This document shows, piece by piece, positions 23,438-31,146 of a DNA stretch of 35,286 nt. Position 1 is the first letter of the stretch. The number at the start of each line of letters is the position of its first letter. A model generated the notes under the pieces. The model was not told the DNA's origin and made no database searches. It worked only from the letters and a program-made list of their open reading frames with translations. Source of the stretch: Oscillospiraceae bacterium (GTDB taxonomy: Bacteria; Bacillota; Clostridia; Oscillospirales; Acutalibacteraceae); the NCBI GenBank assembly GCA_902772935.1, contig CACYCR010000140.1:1-35286 (forward strand). Direction: 5' to 3'. A program made the position numbers and the translations under genes.

Positions 23438-25102
23438 GTGACAGAATATGAACAACTTGCCACCCTGCTGTTTCCGGATGTCCGGCAAACCGTTGCGGAT
23501 CTGGAACAGCAATTTCCGCCCCGCGCACTGAAGGATGGCGCGCGCGTGACACGCTTTGCACCCAGCCCGACCGGCTTTCTGCACATCGGCGGTCTGTTTT
23601 CGGCGCTGATTTCCAAGCTGAACGCTGCCACCACCGGCGGCGTCTTCCTGCTGCGCATTGAGGACACCGACAAAAAACGAGAGATCGATGACGGCGTATC
23701 CGAAATCATCAAAGGCCTGACCGCGTTCGGCATCGACGTGGACGAAGGCGTTATCGGCTTCGGGCAGGAGACCGGCGCCTACGGTCCCTATCAGCAAAGC
23801 CACCGTGCCGCGATCTATCACACCGTTGCAAAGCAGCTTGTCGCGCAGGGTCTCGCCTACCCCTGCTTTCTGACGGAAGAGCAGCTGGCTGCCATCCGCG
23901 ACGAGCAGGAGGCACAGGGCACACCCATCAAAGGCATCTTCGGCAAATGGGCCAGGTACCGCGACGCCGATTTTGAGACACAGAAAGCGCTGCTTGCCGA
24001 AGGCAGACCCTATACACTGCGCCTGCGCTCGCCCGGTCGGGAAGATCACCGCATCAGCTTTGACGACCTTATCAAAGGCAAGATCGAAATGCCGGAGAAC
24101 GTGCAGGACGTTGTGCTGCTGAAGACCGACGGCATCCCGACCTATCACTTTGCGCACGCAGTGGACGATCACTTCATGCGCACAACGCACGTCATCCGCG
24201 GCGATGAATGGATCTCCTCGGTGCCGCTGCACATTCAGCTGTTCAAAGCCTGCGGCTTCCGTGTGCCGAAATACGCACACATTTCACCGATCATGAAAGA
24301 AGAAAACGGCGGCAAGCGCAAGCTCTCCAAGCGCAAGGACCCCGAAGCGGCTGTGACGTATTACGCCGAACAGGGCTATCCGAAAGAAAGCGTTCTGGAG
24401 TACCTGCTGACGCTGGCGAACTCAAACTTTGAAGACTGGCGTCGGGCAAATCCGACCGCACCGCAGAGTGCCTTTCCCTTCAGCCTCAAGAAAATGAGTG
24501 TCTCCGGCGCACTGTTTGACCTGACGAAGCTCGTTGATGTGAGCAAGAATGTCATCTCGGTGTTCCCCGCCGAAGCGGTGTATACCGGCGCATGCGCATG
24601 GGCAAAGCAGTATGACCACGCATTTTATTCGCTGCTCGCGGGCGACCCCGCCTATGCAACAGCAATCCTTTCCATTGACCGCGGCACCCCGAAGCCGCGC
24701 AAAGACATCGCCAAATGGAACGAGGTCAAAGACTACGTCGCCTATTTCTATGACGATCTTTACGAAAACGATTACAGCGCCCTGCCGGACAACATCACTG
24801 CCGAAATGGCTGCCGAGATTCTGACGGCATACAAAGAAGCATACAATCCCGCCGACAGCAAAGACGAATGGTTCACCCGCATCAAGGCGCTTTGTGAACC
24901 GCTCGGTTATACACCGAACGTCAAGGAATACAAAAAGAATCCCGACGCCTACAAAGGCCATGTCGGCGACGTTTCAACGGTGATCCGCGTTGCAGTGACC
25001 GGACGGCGCAACACGCCGGATCTGTATTCGATCCTGCAGATTCTCGGCACTGAGACCGTGCTTTGCCGTCTGCAGACTGCGCTCGATGCGCTGACCCGGT
25101 GA
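23438..25102 (+). CDS. gltX: Glutamate--tRNA ligase, 554 aa
   Basis: This class I aminoacyl-tRNA synthetase charges tRNA-Glu. The active-site signatures are RFAPSPTGFLHIGG (residues about 40-53) and KRKLSKRKD, the KMSKS-loop equivalent. The anticodon-binding C-terminal part ends with GDVSTVIRVAVTGRRNTPDLYSI, split around residues 508-530, typical of clostridial GluRS. A roughly 36-residue N-terminal extension precedes the Rossmann fold. The start is GTG with GGAGGG 6 nt upstream. Because glnS is directly downstream, this enzyme is likely discriminating rather than one that mischarges tRNA-Gln. Confidence 0.94.
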   Translation: MTEYEQLATLLFPDVRQTVADLEQQFPPRALKDGARVTRFAPSPTGFLHIGGLFSALISKLNAATTGGVFLLRIEDTDKKREIDDGVSEIIKGLTAFGIDVDEGVIGFGQETGAYGPYQQSHRAAIYHTVAKQLVAQGLAYPCFLTEEQLAAIRDEQEAQGTPIKGIFGKWARYRDADFETQKALLAEGRPYTLRLRSPGREDHRISFDDLIKGKIEMPENVQDVVLLKTDGIPTYHFAHAVDDHFMRTTHVIRGDEWISSVPLHIQLFKACGFRVPKYAHISPIMKEENGGKRKLSKRKDPEAAVTYYAEQGYPKESVLEYLLTLANSNFEDWRRANPTAPQSAFPFSLKKMSVSGALFDLTKLVDVSKNVISVFPAEAVYTGACAWAKQYDHAFYSLLAGDPAYATAILSIDRGTPKPRKDIAKWNEVKDYVAYFYDDLYENDYSALPDNITAEMAAEILTAYKEAYNPADSKDEWFTRIKALCEPLGYTPNVKEYKKNPDAYKGHVGDVSTVIRVAVTGRRNTPDLYSILQILGTETVLCRLQTALDALTR

Positions 25103-25120
25103 CCGGAAAGGAGATAACCA

Positions 25121-26776
25121 ATGGAAGATTTAACTTTGCAGGGAAATTTCATTCACGACTTCATTGACGAAGACCTTAAAAACGGCGTTTACGACCACGT
25201 GCAGACCCGTTTTCCGCCCGAACCGAACGGCTATCTGCACATCGGTCACGCCAAAGCGATCCAAATCAATTTCAGCACCGCGAAAAAATACGGCGGCATC
25301 TGCAACCTGCGTCTGGATGACACAAATCCCTCCAAAGAGGACACGGAATATGTTGACGCGATCAAAGAGGACATTCAGTGGCTCGGCTATCAGTGGAACG
25401 AAGTGCTGTATGCCTCCGGCTATTTCGACTTCATCCACGCCTGTGCGATCGACCTGATCAAACGCGGCAAAGCCTATGTGGATGATTCCACCGCCGAAGA
25501 GATCCGCTTGGCCCGCGGAACGCTGACCGAACCGGGCACGGAAAGCCCCTATCGCAACCGCAGCATCGAGGAAAACCTCGACCTGTTTGCCCGAATGACT
25601 GCCGGCGAATTTCCGGACGGCGCCCGCGTCCTGCGCGCAAAGATCGACATGGCGTCGCCGAACATCAACATGCGTGACCCGGTCATCTATCGCATTGCGC
25701 ACGTCTCCCACCATCAGACCGGCGATAAATGGTGCGTTTATCCGCTGTATGATTTTGCGCATCCGCTGTCCGATACCAAAGAAGGTGTCACTCATTCGCT
25801 GTGCTCTCTTGAATTCGAAAATCACCGACCGCTGTATGACTGGTTCCTGCAGGCGCTGGAACTGCCGCAGCCGTCCCGGCAGATCGAGTTCGCCCGTCTC
25901 AATCTCAATTACTGTCTGACAAGCAAGCGCAAATGCCTGCAGCTGGTCAATGAAGGCATTGTGGACGGTTGGGATGATCCGCGCATGGCAACGATCTGCG
26001 GTATGCGCCGCCGTGGCTATCCGGCCGCCGCGATCCGCGATTTCATCAACCGCGTCGGCGTTTCCAAGGCCTACTCTGTAGTCGATTTCGGATTGCTTGA
26101 AGCCTGCGTGCGCGACAATCTCAACCAGAATGCGCCGCGTGTCATGGCGGTATTGCGGCCGCTGAAAGTCGTGATCGACAATTATCCCGACGATCTTGTA
26201 GAGGACATTGAACTGCCCGTCTATCAGGACCGTCCGGAGTACGGCACGCGCATCACAAAATTCTCCAAAGTCATTTATGTGGAGCAGGAAGACTTCATGA
26301 AGGAACCGCCGAAGAAATACTTCCGGCTCTTTCCCGGTAATGAAGTGCGTCTGCGCGGCGCGTACTTTGTGAAATGCGTCGGCTATGACGAAGATGCAGA
26401 CGGCAACGTCACCTGTGTCCACTGCACCTATGACCCTGCAAGCAAGGGCGGCAACTCCCCCGACGGCCGCAAGGTCAAAGGTACGCTGCACTGGGTCAGC
26501 GACGCCGACAGCGTTTTGTTTGAGGCACGGCTGTATGACCGGCTGTTCAACGTGGAAAATCCCTCCGACGAATCGAAGGGCAGCTTCAAGGAGAATCTCA
26601 ACCCGGATTCTCTGACCGTCCTCAAAAACTGCCGGCTGGAAGGCGGCGTCCGGAATCTGAAGCCGGGAGACACGTTCCAGTTTATGCGCCAGGGCTATTT
26701 CTGCGTGGAGAAAAACAGCACGCCCGACAACCTTGTGTTCAACCGCACGGTCGCTTTGAATTCCTCCTGGAAATGA
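25121..26776 (+). CDS. glnS: Glutamine--tRNA ligase, 551 aa
   Basis: GlnRS charges tRNA-Gln directly. The motif RFPPEPNGYLHIGHAKA (residues about 30-46) is diagnostic for GlnRS, as are NLRLDDTNPSKED and DPVIYRIAHVSHHQTGDKW. The KMSKS region reads LTSKRKCLQL rather than the common VMSKRKL, so the Met is replaced by Thr; the critical SKRK is kept. The C-terminal beta-barrel anticodon domain is complete. GGAAAGGAG lies upstream of the ATG and the gap to gltX is 18 nt. Most Firmicutes use the amidotransferase route, but GlnRS is frequent in some Clostridia, presumably by old transfer. Confidence 0.96.
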   Translation: MEDLTLQGNFIHDFIDEDLKNGVYDHVQTRFPPEPNGYLHIGHAKAIQINFSTAKKYGGICNLRLDDTNPSKEDTEYVDAIKEDIQWLGYQWNEVLYASGYFDFIHACAIDLIKRGKAYVDDSTAEEIRLARGTLTEPGTESPYRNRSIEENLDLFARMTAGEFPDGARVLRAKIDMASPNINMRDPVIYRIAHVSHHQTGDKWCVYPLYDFAHPLSDTKEGVTHSLCSLEFENHRPLYDWFLQALELPQPSRQIEFARLNLNYCLTSKRKCLQLVNEGIVDGWDDPRMATICGMRRRGYPAAAIRDFINRVGVSKAYSVVDFGLLEACVRDNLNQNAPRVMAVLRPLKVVIDNYPDDLVEDIELPVYQDRPEYGTRITKFSKVIYVEQEDFMKEPPKKYFRLFPGNEVRLRGAYFVKCVGYDEDADGNVTCVHCTYDPASKGGNSPDGRKVKGTLHWVSDADSVLFEARLYDRLFNVENPSDESKGSFKENLNPDSLTVLKNCRLEGGVRNLKPGDTFQFMRQGYFCVEKNSTPDNLVFNRTVALNSSWK

Positions 26777-26819
26777 GCGCCGCACGGAGAAAATAAAGCA
26801 GAAGAAAGGAAGACCCGAA

Positions 26820-27521
26820 ATGAAACTCGTATACAGAATCGTAACGCCCATTCTTGCTGTCGGCGCAGTCGCCCTCGGCATATTCCTGAAACTGTTCACT
26901 TTCGTTGTCGGCAGTCAGGATGAACAGATCAATAATCTTGTCAATGCCGTCAGCAACCTGTTCGACAAAGTCAACACCACCTATGAGTATTCGTTGTTTG
27001 AAATCATCAAGATGACAGCAAAAGGCGTCCCCAATCCGGACCCGGAGCTTTCTTTCACCGAAGTTATTAAGCCCATCTTCGGCGATATCATTGCGTTTGC
27101 CGTTCTCTTTGCACTGATTTTGCTGGTTCTGCTCGCCATCGCTGTGGTCGCAGCACTTGCAAACAACAAGAAAAAGCGTCTCATCGTCATCTGCATGTCC
27201 GCCTTTGACCTGGTGCTTTCCATCGCGGCGATCGTTGTTTCCAACGATGCGTTCCAGAAGATCATCAACGGCGACGTCAACCTGACCAACCTTGTTAAAA
27301 TGCTTTCCGACAACGTTCTTGTGACGCTCGCGACCGTGATCGTCTCCGTCACAAGCGCAACGCTTTCCGCCGGCTTCTACGCGGTGTTCGGCATGCTGAT
27401 CCTCATCATCCTCTGGACGATCCTTTCCAACTTCATCATCAAAACCCCGATCCAGGCCAAGAAGACATATCACCGCAAAAAGCCCAGACGCCAGATCATC
27501 AAAGCGAAAAAAGAAAAATAA
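26820..27521 (+). CDS. Multi-spanning membrane protein of unknown function, 233 aa
   Basis: Hydrophobic segments at residues about 7-30, 90-114, 120-141, 166-182 and 184-207 predict four to five membrane helices. The loop between the first two (about 31-88) is hydrophilic and probably extracellular. The C-terminal 25 residues are very basic (YHRKKPRRQIIKAKKEK) and should be cytoplasmic. I do not recognise a family. A GAAAGGAAG ribosome-binding site lies upstream. It is the last gene before the terminator at 27534 and shares the strand with glnS, 43 bp upstream. Confidence 0.75.
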   Translation: MKLVYRIVTPILAVGAVALGIFLKLFTFVVGSQDEQINNLVNAVSNLFDKVNTTYEYSLFEIIKMTAKGVPNPDPELSFTEVIKPIFGDIIAFAVLFALILLVLLAIAVVAALANNKKKRLIVICMSAFDLVLSIAAIVVSNDAFQKIINGDVNLTNLVKMLSDNVLVTLATVIVSVTSATLSAGFYAVFGMLILIILWTILSNFIIKTPIQAKKTYHRKKPRRQIIKAKKEK

Positions 27522-27533
27522 TCATTTTGTCCC

Positions 27534-27567
27534 GACGGATGCCGTTTACGGTATCCGTCATTTTTTC
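27534..27567 (+). terminator. Terminator of the long translation operon
   Basis: GACGGATGCCG (27534-27544) pairs with CGGTATCCGTC (27549-27559) around loop TTTA, with one mismatch, and is followed by ATTTTTTC. It is the first convincing + strand terminator after 12290. Confidence 0.88.
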
Positions 27568-27615
27568 TGCACGCGTGCGCGGAACGGGACGTCTTTCCTT
27601 TCCTGTAAAAGCACC

Positions 27616-27644
27616 TTGCAAAATCCGGCATGCCGTGCTATAAT
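27616..27644 (+). promoter_or_regulatory. Sigma-A promoter of the sulfhydrylase-ychF unit
   Basis: TTGCAA (27616-27621), a 17-bp spacer and a perfect TATAAT (27639-27644) give a strong promoter. Transcription would start near 27651, leaving a leader of about 29 nt, too short for a SAM riboswitch or T-box. Confidence 0.85.
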
Positions 27645-27679
27645 AAATGCAACTTTATAAAAAATGAGGCGAATATAAT

Positions 27680-28957
27680 ATGAAAGAGTATGAGCTTGCA
27701 ACCCAATGTCTTCACGCCGGATACACCCCGAAAAATGCCGACCCGCGTGTAATGCCGATTGTGCAGAGTACAACCTATGTGTTTGATTCCACCGAAGAAG
27801 TCGCCGCCGTTTTTGACGACCCGACAAAAGCACTGATTTATTCCCGCTTCGGCAATCCGACCGTCATGGCCGTGGAAGACAAGATTGCCGCACTGGAAGG
27901 CGGCATCGGCGCTATGTGCACCACCTCCGGACAAGCAGCATCTTTGTTGTCCATTCTGAATCTCTGTGATGCCGGCGACAGCTTCATCAGCACCACGGAA
28001 ATCTACGGCGGCACGATCAACCTGTTTTCCTTTACGCTCAAAAAGCTCGGCATCGAATGCATCTATATTGACAAAAATGCTTCGGACGAAGAACTTGACA
28101 AGGCTTTCAAGCCGAACACCAAAGCCGTTTTCGGCGAAACGATCGCCAACCCGGCGCTCACCGTCTTTGACATTACACGCTTTGCGAACCTTGCGCACAA
28201 GCACCACGTCCCCCTCATCGTGGACAACACGTTTGCCACACCGATCCTGTGCCGCCCGATCGACTTCGGCGCCGACATCGTCATCCATTCCACCACAAAA
28301 TACATGGACGGCCATGCACTGCAGGTCGGCGGCGTCATCGTCGACAGCGGCAACTTTGACTGGACGAGCGGCGACTTCCCCGGTCTGACCGAGCCGGATG
28401 AATCCTACCATGGCATCTGCTACACCGAAACCTATGGCAAGCAGGCCTATATCATCAAAGCGCGTATGCAGCTCATGCGCGACTTCGGCGTCTACCCGGC
28501 AGCACATTCGGCCTTCCTTCTGAATCTCGGACTGGAAACGCTGGCCGTTCGTATGAAGCAGTACTGCGAAAACGCGATGACCGTCGCAAAGTATCTTGAA
28601 AACTCCCCCTACGTTGAACGCGTGAGCTATCCCGGTCTGGAGAGCGATGAAAACCACGCGCTCGCGCAGAAATATCTGAAGGGTTGCAGCGGCGTCATCT
28701 CCTTTGTCATCAAGGGCGGGAAAGAGACCGCAATCAAGTTCATGAATGCACTGCATCTGGCATCCAACGAAGTGCATGTCGCCGACATCCGCACCTGCGT
28801 GCTGCATCCGGCGAGCGAAACGCACCGCCAGCTGACGGACGAACAGCTTGTCGCCGCCGGCATCGAAAGCGGTATGGTCCGTCTTTCCGTCGGTCTGGAA
28901 GACGTTCGCGACATTCTTGCCGACATCGACCAGGCGCTGACTGCCGCCGCACAATGA
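27680..28957 (+). CDS. O-acetylhomoserine sulfhydrylase-like PLP enzyme, 425 aa
   Basis: This belongs to the Cys/Met-metabolism PLP family. The cofactor Lys207 lies in VIHSTTKYMDGH, with Asp182 in LIVDNTFATP and the phosphate-binding region in TTSGQAASLL. The 425-aa length and the Y-GG-T segment (IYGGTINLF) fit the O-acetylhomoserine aminocarboxypropyltransferase (MetY) branch better than cystathionine gamma-synthase or gamma-lyase, which are shorter. It would make homocysteine or methionine precursors from O-acetylhomoserine and sulfide. A degradative lyase cannot be excluded. The Shine-Dalgarno (GAGG, 11 nt away) is modest. No SAM riboswitch is present, unusual for a MetY gene in Firmicutes. 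Confidence 0.88.
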   Translation: MKEYELATQCLHAGYTPKNADPRVMPIVQSTTYVFDSTEEVAAVFDDPTKALIYSRFGNPTVMAVEDKIAALEGGIGAMCTTSGQAASLLSILNLCDAGDSFISTTEIYGGTINLFSFTLKKLGIECIYIDKNASDEELDKAFKPNTKAVFGETIANPALTVFDITRFANLAHKHHVPLIVDNTFATPILCRPIDFGADIVIHSTTKYMDGHALQVGGVIVDSGNFDWTSGDFPGLTEPDESYHGICYTETYGKQAYIIKARMQLMRDFGVYPAAHSAFLLNLGLETLAVRMKQYCENAMTVAKYLENSPYVERVSYPGLESDENHALAQKYLKGCSGVISFVIKGGKETAIKFMNALHLASNEVHVADIRTCVLHPASETHRQLTDEQLVAAGIESGMVRLSVGLEDVRDILADIDQALTAAAQ

Positions 28958-28980
28958 GGGAAAAGAAAGGATAAGCAATC

Positions 28981-30075
28981 ATGAAACTCGGAATCGTCGG
29001 TTTGCCGAATGTCGGCAAAAGCACGTTGTTCAACGCAATCACAAATGCGGGCGCACAGTCCGCGAACTATGCCTTCTGCACCATTGAGCCGAATGTCGGT
29101 GTGGTCGCGGTGCCCGATAAGCGCATTGACGCGCTCGCGGAAATGTACCATCCGGTGAAGATCACCCCCGCCACAATTGAATTCGTGGACATTGCCGGTC
29201 TGGTCAAAGGCGCATCCAAGGGCGAAGGCCTCGGCAACAAGTTTTTGTCGCACATCCGTGAAGTGGACGCCATCGTCCATGTGGTTCGCTGCTTTGAGAA
29301 TGATGACATCATTCACGTGGACGGCAGCATTGACGCCAAGCGTGACATTGAAACGATCAACCTCGAGCTGATTCTGTCCGACCTGGAAATGATTGACCGC
29401 CGCATCGACCGCGCGTCAAAAGCTATGAAGGGCGACAAATCTCTCGCCGCGCAGGTCGCTTTCCTGAAGCGTGTCAAAGAGACGCTGGAAAGTGAACAGC
29501 CGGCACGCAGCATCGGCTGTGATGAAAATGAAAAAGCGATCCTCGACGAAGCCTGCCTGCTGACCGCAAAGCCCGTCATCTACGCCTGCAACATGAGCGA
29601 AGAGGACTTCACGAACGGCATTGATACGAATGAGAACTACCTTGCCGTCTGCAAAATCGCAGAAGCGGAGGGCAGTGAGGTGCTGCCGATCTGTGCCGGA
29701 CTGGAGGCGGAAATTTCCTCGCTGTCAAAAGAAGACAAGGAAATGTTCCTTGCCGACCTCGGCGTGGAAGAAGGCGGCCTGGATCTTCTGATTCAGCGCA
29801 GCTATCATCTGCTCGGCCTGATCTCGTACCTGACGGCGGGACAGCCGGAGGTCCGCGCCTGGACAATCAAAAACGGCACGAAAGCGCCGCAGGCCGCCGG
29901 CAAGATCCATTCCGACTTTGAACGCGGCTTCATTCGCGCGGAGATCGTCACCTTCGACAACCTCATGGCATGCGGGTCCCTCGCCGCAGCACGTGAAAAA
30001 GGTCTTGTCCGTTCGGAGGGCAAGGAATACGTCATGAAGGACGGCGACATCGTCCATTTCCTGTTCAACGTATAA
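28981..30075 (+). CDS. ychF: OBG-type P-loop NTPase YchF, 364 aa
   Basis: YchF is an ATP-preferring member of the OBG GTPase family with a role in translation and stress responses. [20 protein letters not shown] contains the P-loop, [17 protein letters not shown] the switch II region and NMSE the altered G4 that reflects ATP preference. A coiled-coil insert and the C-terminal TGS domain follow ([20 protein letters not shown]). The length is standard. The gap from the sulfhydrylase stop is 23 nt with GAAAGGA as ribosome-binding site, so the two are probably co-transcribed. Confidence 0.97.
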   Translation: MKLGIVGLPNVGKSTLFNAITNAGAQSANYAFCTIEPNVGVVAVPDKRIDALAEMYHPVKITPATIEFVDIAGLVKGASKGEGLGNKFLSHIREVDAIVHVVRCFENDDIIHVDGSIDAKRDIETINLELILSDLEMIDRRIDRASKAMKGDKSLAAQVAFLKRVKETLESEQPARSIGCDENEKAILDEACLLTAKPVIYACNMSEEDFTNGIDTNENYLAVCKIAEAEGSEVLPICAGLEAEISSLSKEDKEMFLADLGVEEGGLDLLIQRSYHLLGLISYLTAGQPEVRAWTIKNGTKAPQAAGKIHSDFERGFIRAEIVTFDNLMACGSLAAAREKGLVRSEGKEYVMKDGDIVHFLFNV

Positions 30076-30086
30076 AGGAGAGCAAC

Positions 30087-30821
30087 ATGTCACGACATAT
30101 GATCAAAAACTACCGGCTCTTTTCCATACTCGGTATTCTCGGGGGCGTCGCCTATTTTGCTGCAAATGCATTTTTGTTTTTGACGCCGCACTTTGATCTG
30201 CAGAATGCCTCCCGCGCAGACTGGACAATCATGGATGCCACGCGTTTCATCAACAGCATGATTCTCGGCATGGGCGGCACGATCTTGCTGCTCTTCGGGT
30301 TTTATGCCATGTTCCGTGCGGTGGACACCGTCTGTCCGCAGTGGCAAAAACGGCTGTGGCTGCTCGGCGGCATCGGCACCGCGTTTTCCGCCTTCAGTCA
30401 TTTTGTTTTCGGCTGTCTGCAGCCGCTGCAGGTCAAGGCAATGCTCGCGGCGGCCGAAGCGCTGCCCGGTACCGAAATTCCGCAGGAGTGCCTTGATTTT
30501 GTGCTTACAGAGCAGGAAGACTGGTCCAATCTTGTCACAGGCGTCACTTTCGGATTTCTGATTGTTCAGTGCGTTGCATACATTTGCATCATCCTCGGCG
30601 GAAAGCTCGGCGTACCGAAATGGCTGGCTTTTCTGAATTTTCTGTCCATGGGCATTCTCGGCACATTGCTGGGTCTTGCGCTGCGCCATACGCCGCTCGC
30701 CGGACTGACGCCCGGGCTGGAAGTTCTCGGGTACGGACTGATGTATATCGCGCCCCTGCTGTTCTGGCTGCGGTTTTCAGAAGAACAGCCGCAAGCCGAA
30801 CCTGCGCCGACAGACGTTTGA
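30087..30821 (+). CDS. Integral membrane protein, possibly DUF6796-like, 244 aa
   Basis: About six to seven hydrophobic helices span residues 10-32, 55-75, 88-110, 150-172, 178-198 and 205-225. No catalytic or transporter motif is visible. The overall pattern and length resemble a family of uncharacterised membrane proteins in Clostridia and Bacilli (DUF6796-like), a low-confidence recognition. The start has AAAGGAGAG 5 nt upstream and lies 11 bp after ychF, so it is in the same unit. No terminator is visible before the promoter at 30834. Confidence 0.75.
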   Translation: MSRHMIKNYRLFSILGILGGVAYFAANAFLFLTPHFDLQNASRADWTIMDATRFINSMILGMGGTILLLFGFYAMFRAVDTVCPQWQKRLWLLGGIGTAFSAFSHFVFGCLQPLQVKAMLAAAEALPGTEIPQECLDFVLTEQEDWSNLVTGVTFGFLIVQCVAYICIILGGKLGVPKWLAFLNFLSMGILGTLLGLALRHTPLAGLTPGLEVLGYGLMYIAPLLFWLRFSEEQPQAEPAPTDV

Positions 30822-30833
30822 ATTTCATACCCA

Positions 30834-30862
30834 TTGCAAAAGCACGAGCATTGTGTTACAAT
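30834..30862 (+). promoter_or_regulatory. Strong extended -10 promoter before the hairpin element
   Basis: TTGCAA (30834-30839), a 17-bp spacer and TACAAT (30857-30862) preceded by TGT form an extended -10 promoter. Transcription would start close to 30868, at the foot of the first hairpin. The nearest downstream start codon of a real gene is 280 bp away. Confidence 0.75.
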
Positions 30863-30866
30863 GCTC
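30846..30866. promoter_or_regulatory. Palindromic operator-like site over the -10
   Basis: GAGCATTGT and ACAATGCTC are perfect 9-bp inverted arms around GTT, and the right arm includes most of the TACAAT box. A repressor dimer bound here would block polymerase. A partial copy with 6-bp arms occurs at 31117-31130. Confidence 0.6.
30849..30866 (+). repeat. 18-bp direct repeat, left copy
   Basis: CATTGTGTTACAATGCTC occurs here and again, exactly, at 31117-31134. The two copies enclose the hairpin-rich segment. The repeat contains an extended -10 promoter element. Confidence 0.9.
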
Positions 30867-31116
30867 AGCTTGTCGAAAAAGAATTTTTCGGCAAGCTGGC
30901 AGACGTCGAGAAAGTCTGCCAGAAGGTGCGTTTCTCGCCCCGAAGCTGTACGATGGTACCGCGAGAGGGCGAGAACGCGCCTAATTTGCAATTAGAATCA
31001 ACAAACCATTTTTTATTCGTCGAAATATCATTGCTTTGGTTCTAATCAAAAAAGACCATCTGCATGACCTGCTTTTGGCATTGCAAATGGTCTGGCGACT
31101 TTATCGACAGTCTGGA
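30866..31116 (+). mobile_element. Hairpin-chain element with imperfect terminal inverted repeats (MITE-like or structured RNA)
   Basis: This 251-bp segment lies in the 325-bp gap 30822-31146 and encodes no protein. Its ends are imperfect inverted repeats: CAGCTTGTCGAAAAAG (30866-30881) and the reverse complement of CTTTATCGACAGTCTG (31099-31114), matching at 13 of 16 positions. An exact 18-bp direct repeat flanks it. Inside are five hairpins: 30866-30898 (15-bp stem, loop GAA), 30896-30922 (9 bp), 30925-30981 (about 15 bp with one bulge), 30991-31046 (11 bp) and 31053-31093 (12 bp, one mismatch). It may be a small non-autonomous insertion, or a transcribed structured RNA upstream of queH. Both readings are inference. 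Confidence 0.55.
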
Positions 31117-31134
31117 CATTGTGTTACAATGCTC
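31117..31134 (+). repeat. 18-bp direct repeat, right copy, with the likely queH promoter
   Basis: This is an exact second copy of CATTGTGTTACAATGCTC. Its TGTTACAAT (31122-31130) is an extended -10 element; the -35 region (TTATCG or TATCGA) is poor. Transcription from here would start near 31137, leaving only about 10 nt before the queH ATG. Confidence 0.85.
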
Positions 31135-31146
31135 GTGGTGATTTTT

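Noticed and set aside
25130..26899. Long minus-strand frame opposite glnS
   Set aside because: It is a shadow of glnS that also crosses the next gene's start; no ribosome-binding site or recognisable motif.
30569..31045. ORF across the end of the membrane protein and the hairpin element
   Set aside because: It overlaps a well-supported gene in another frame and reads through the promoter and three hairpins; no ribosome-binding site.
31036..31146. Upstream extension of queH by 37 residues
   Set aside because: It would translate through the fifth hairpin and the direct repeat/promoter; QueH homology begins at the ATG at 31147.
30867..31146. preQ1 riboswitch upstream of queH
   Set aside because: I could not match the known preQ1-I or preQ1-II consensus, and salvage transport genes rather than queH are the common targets. 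A covariance scan would settle preQ1-III.
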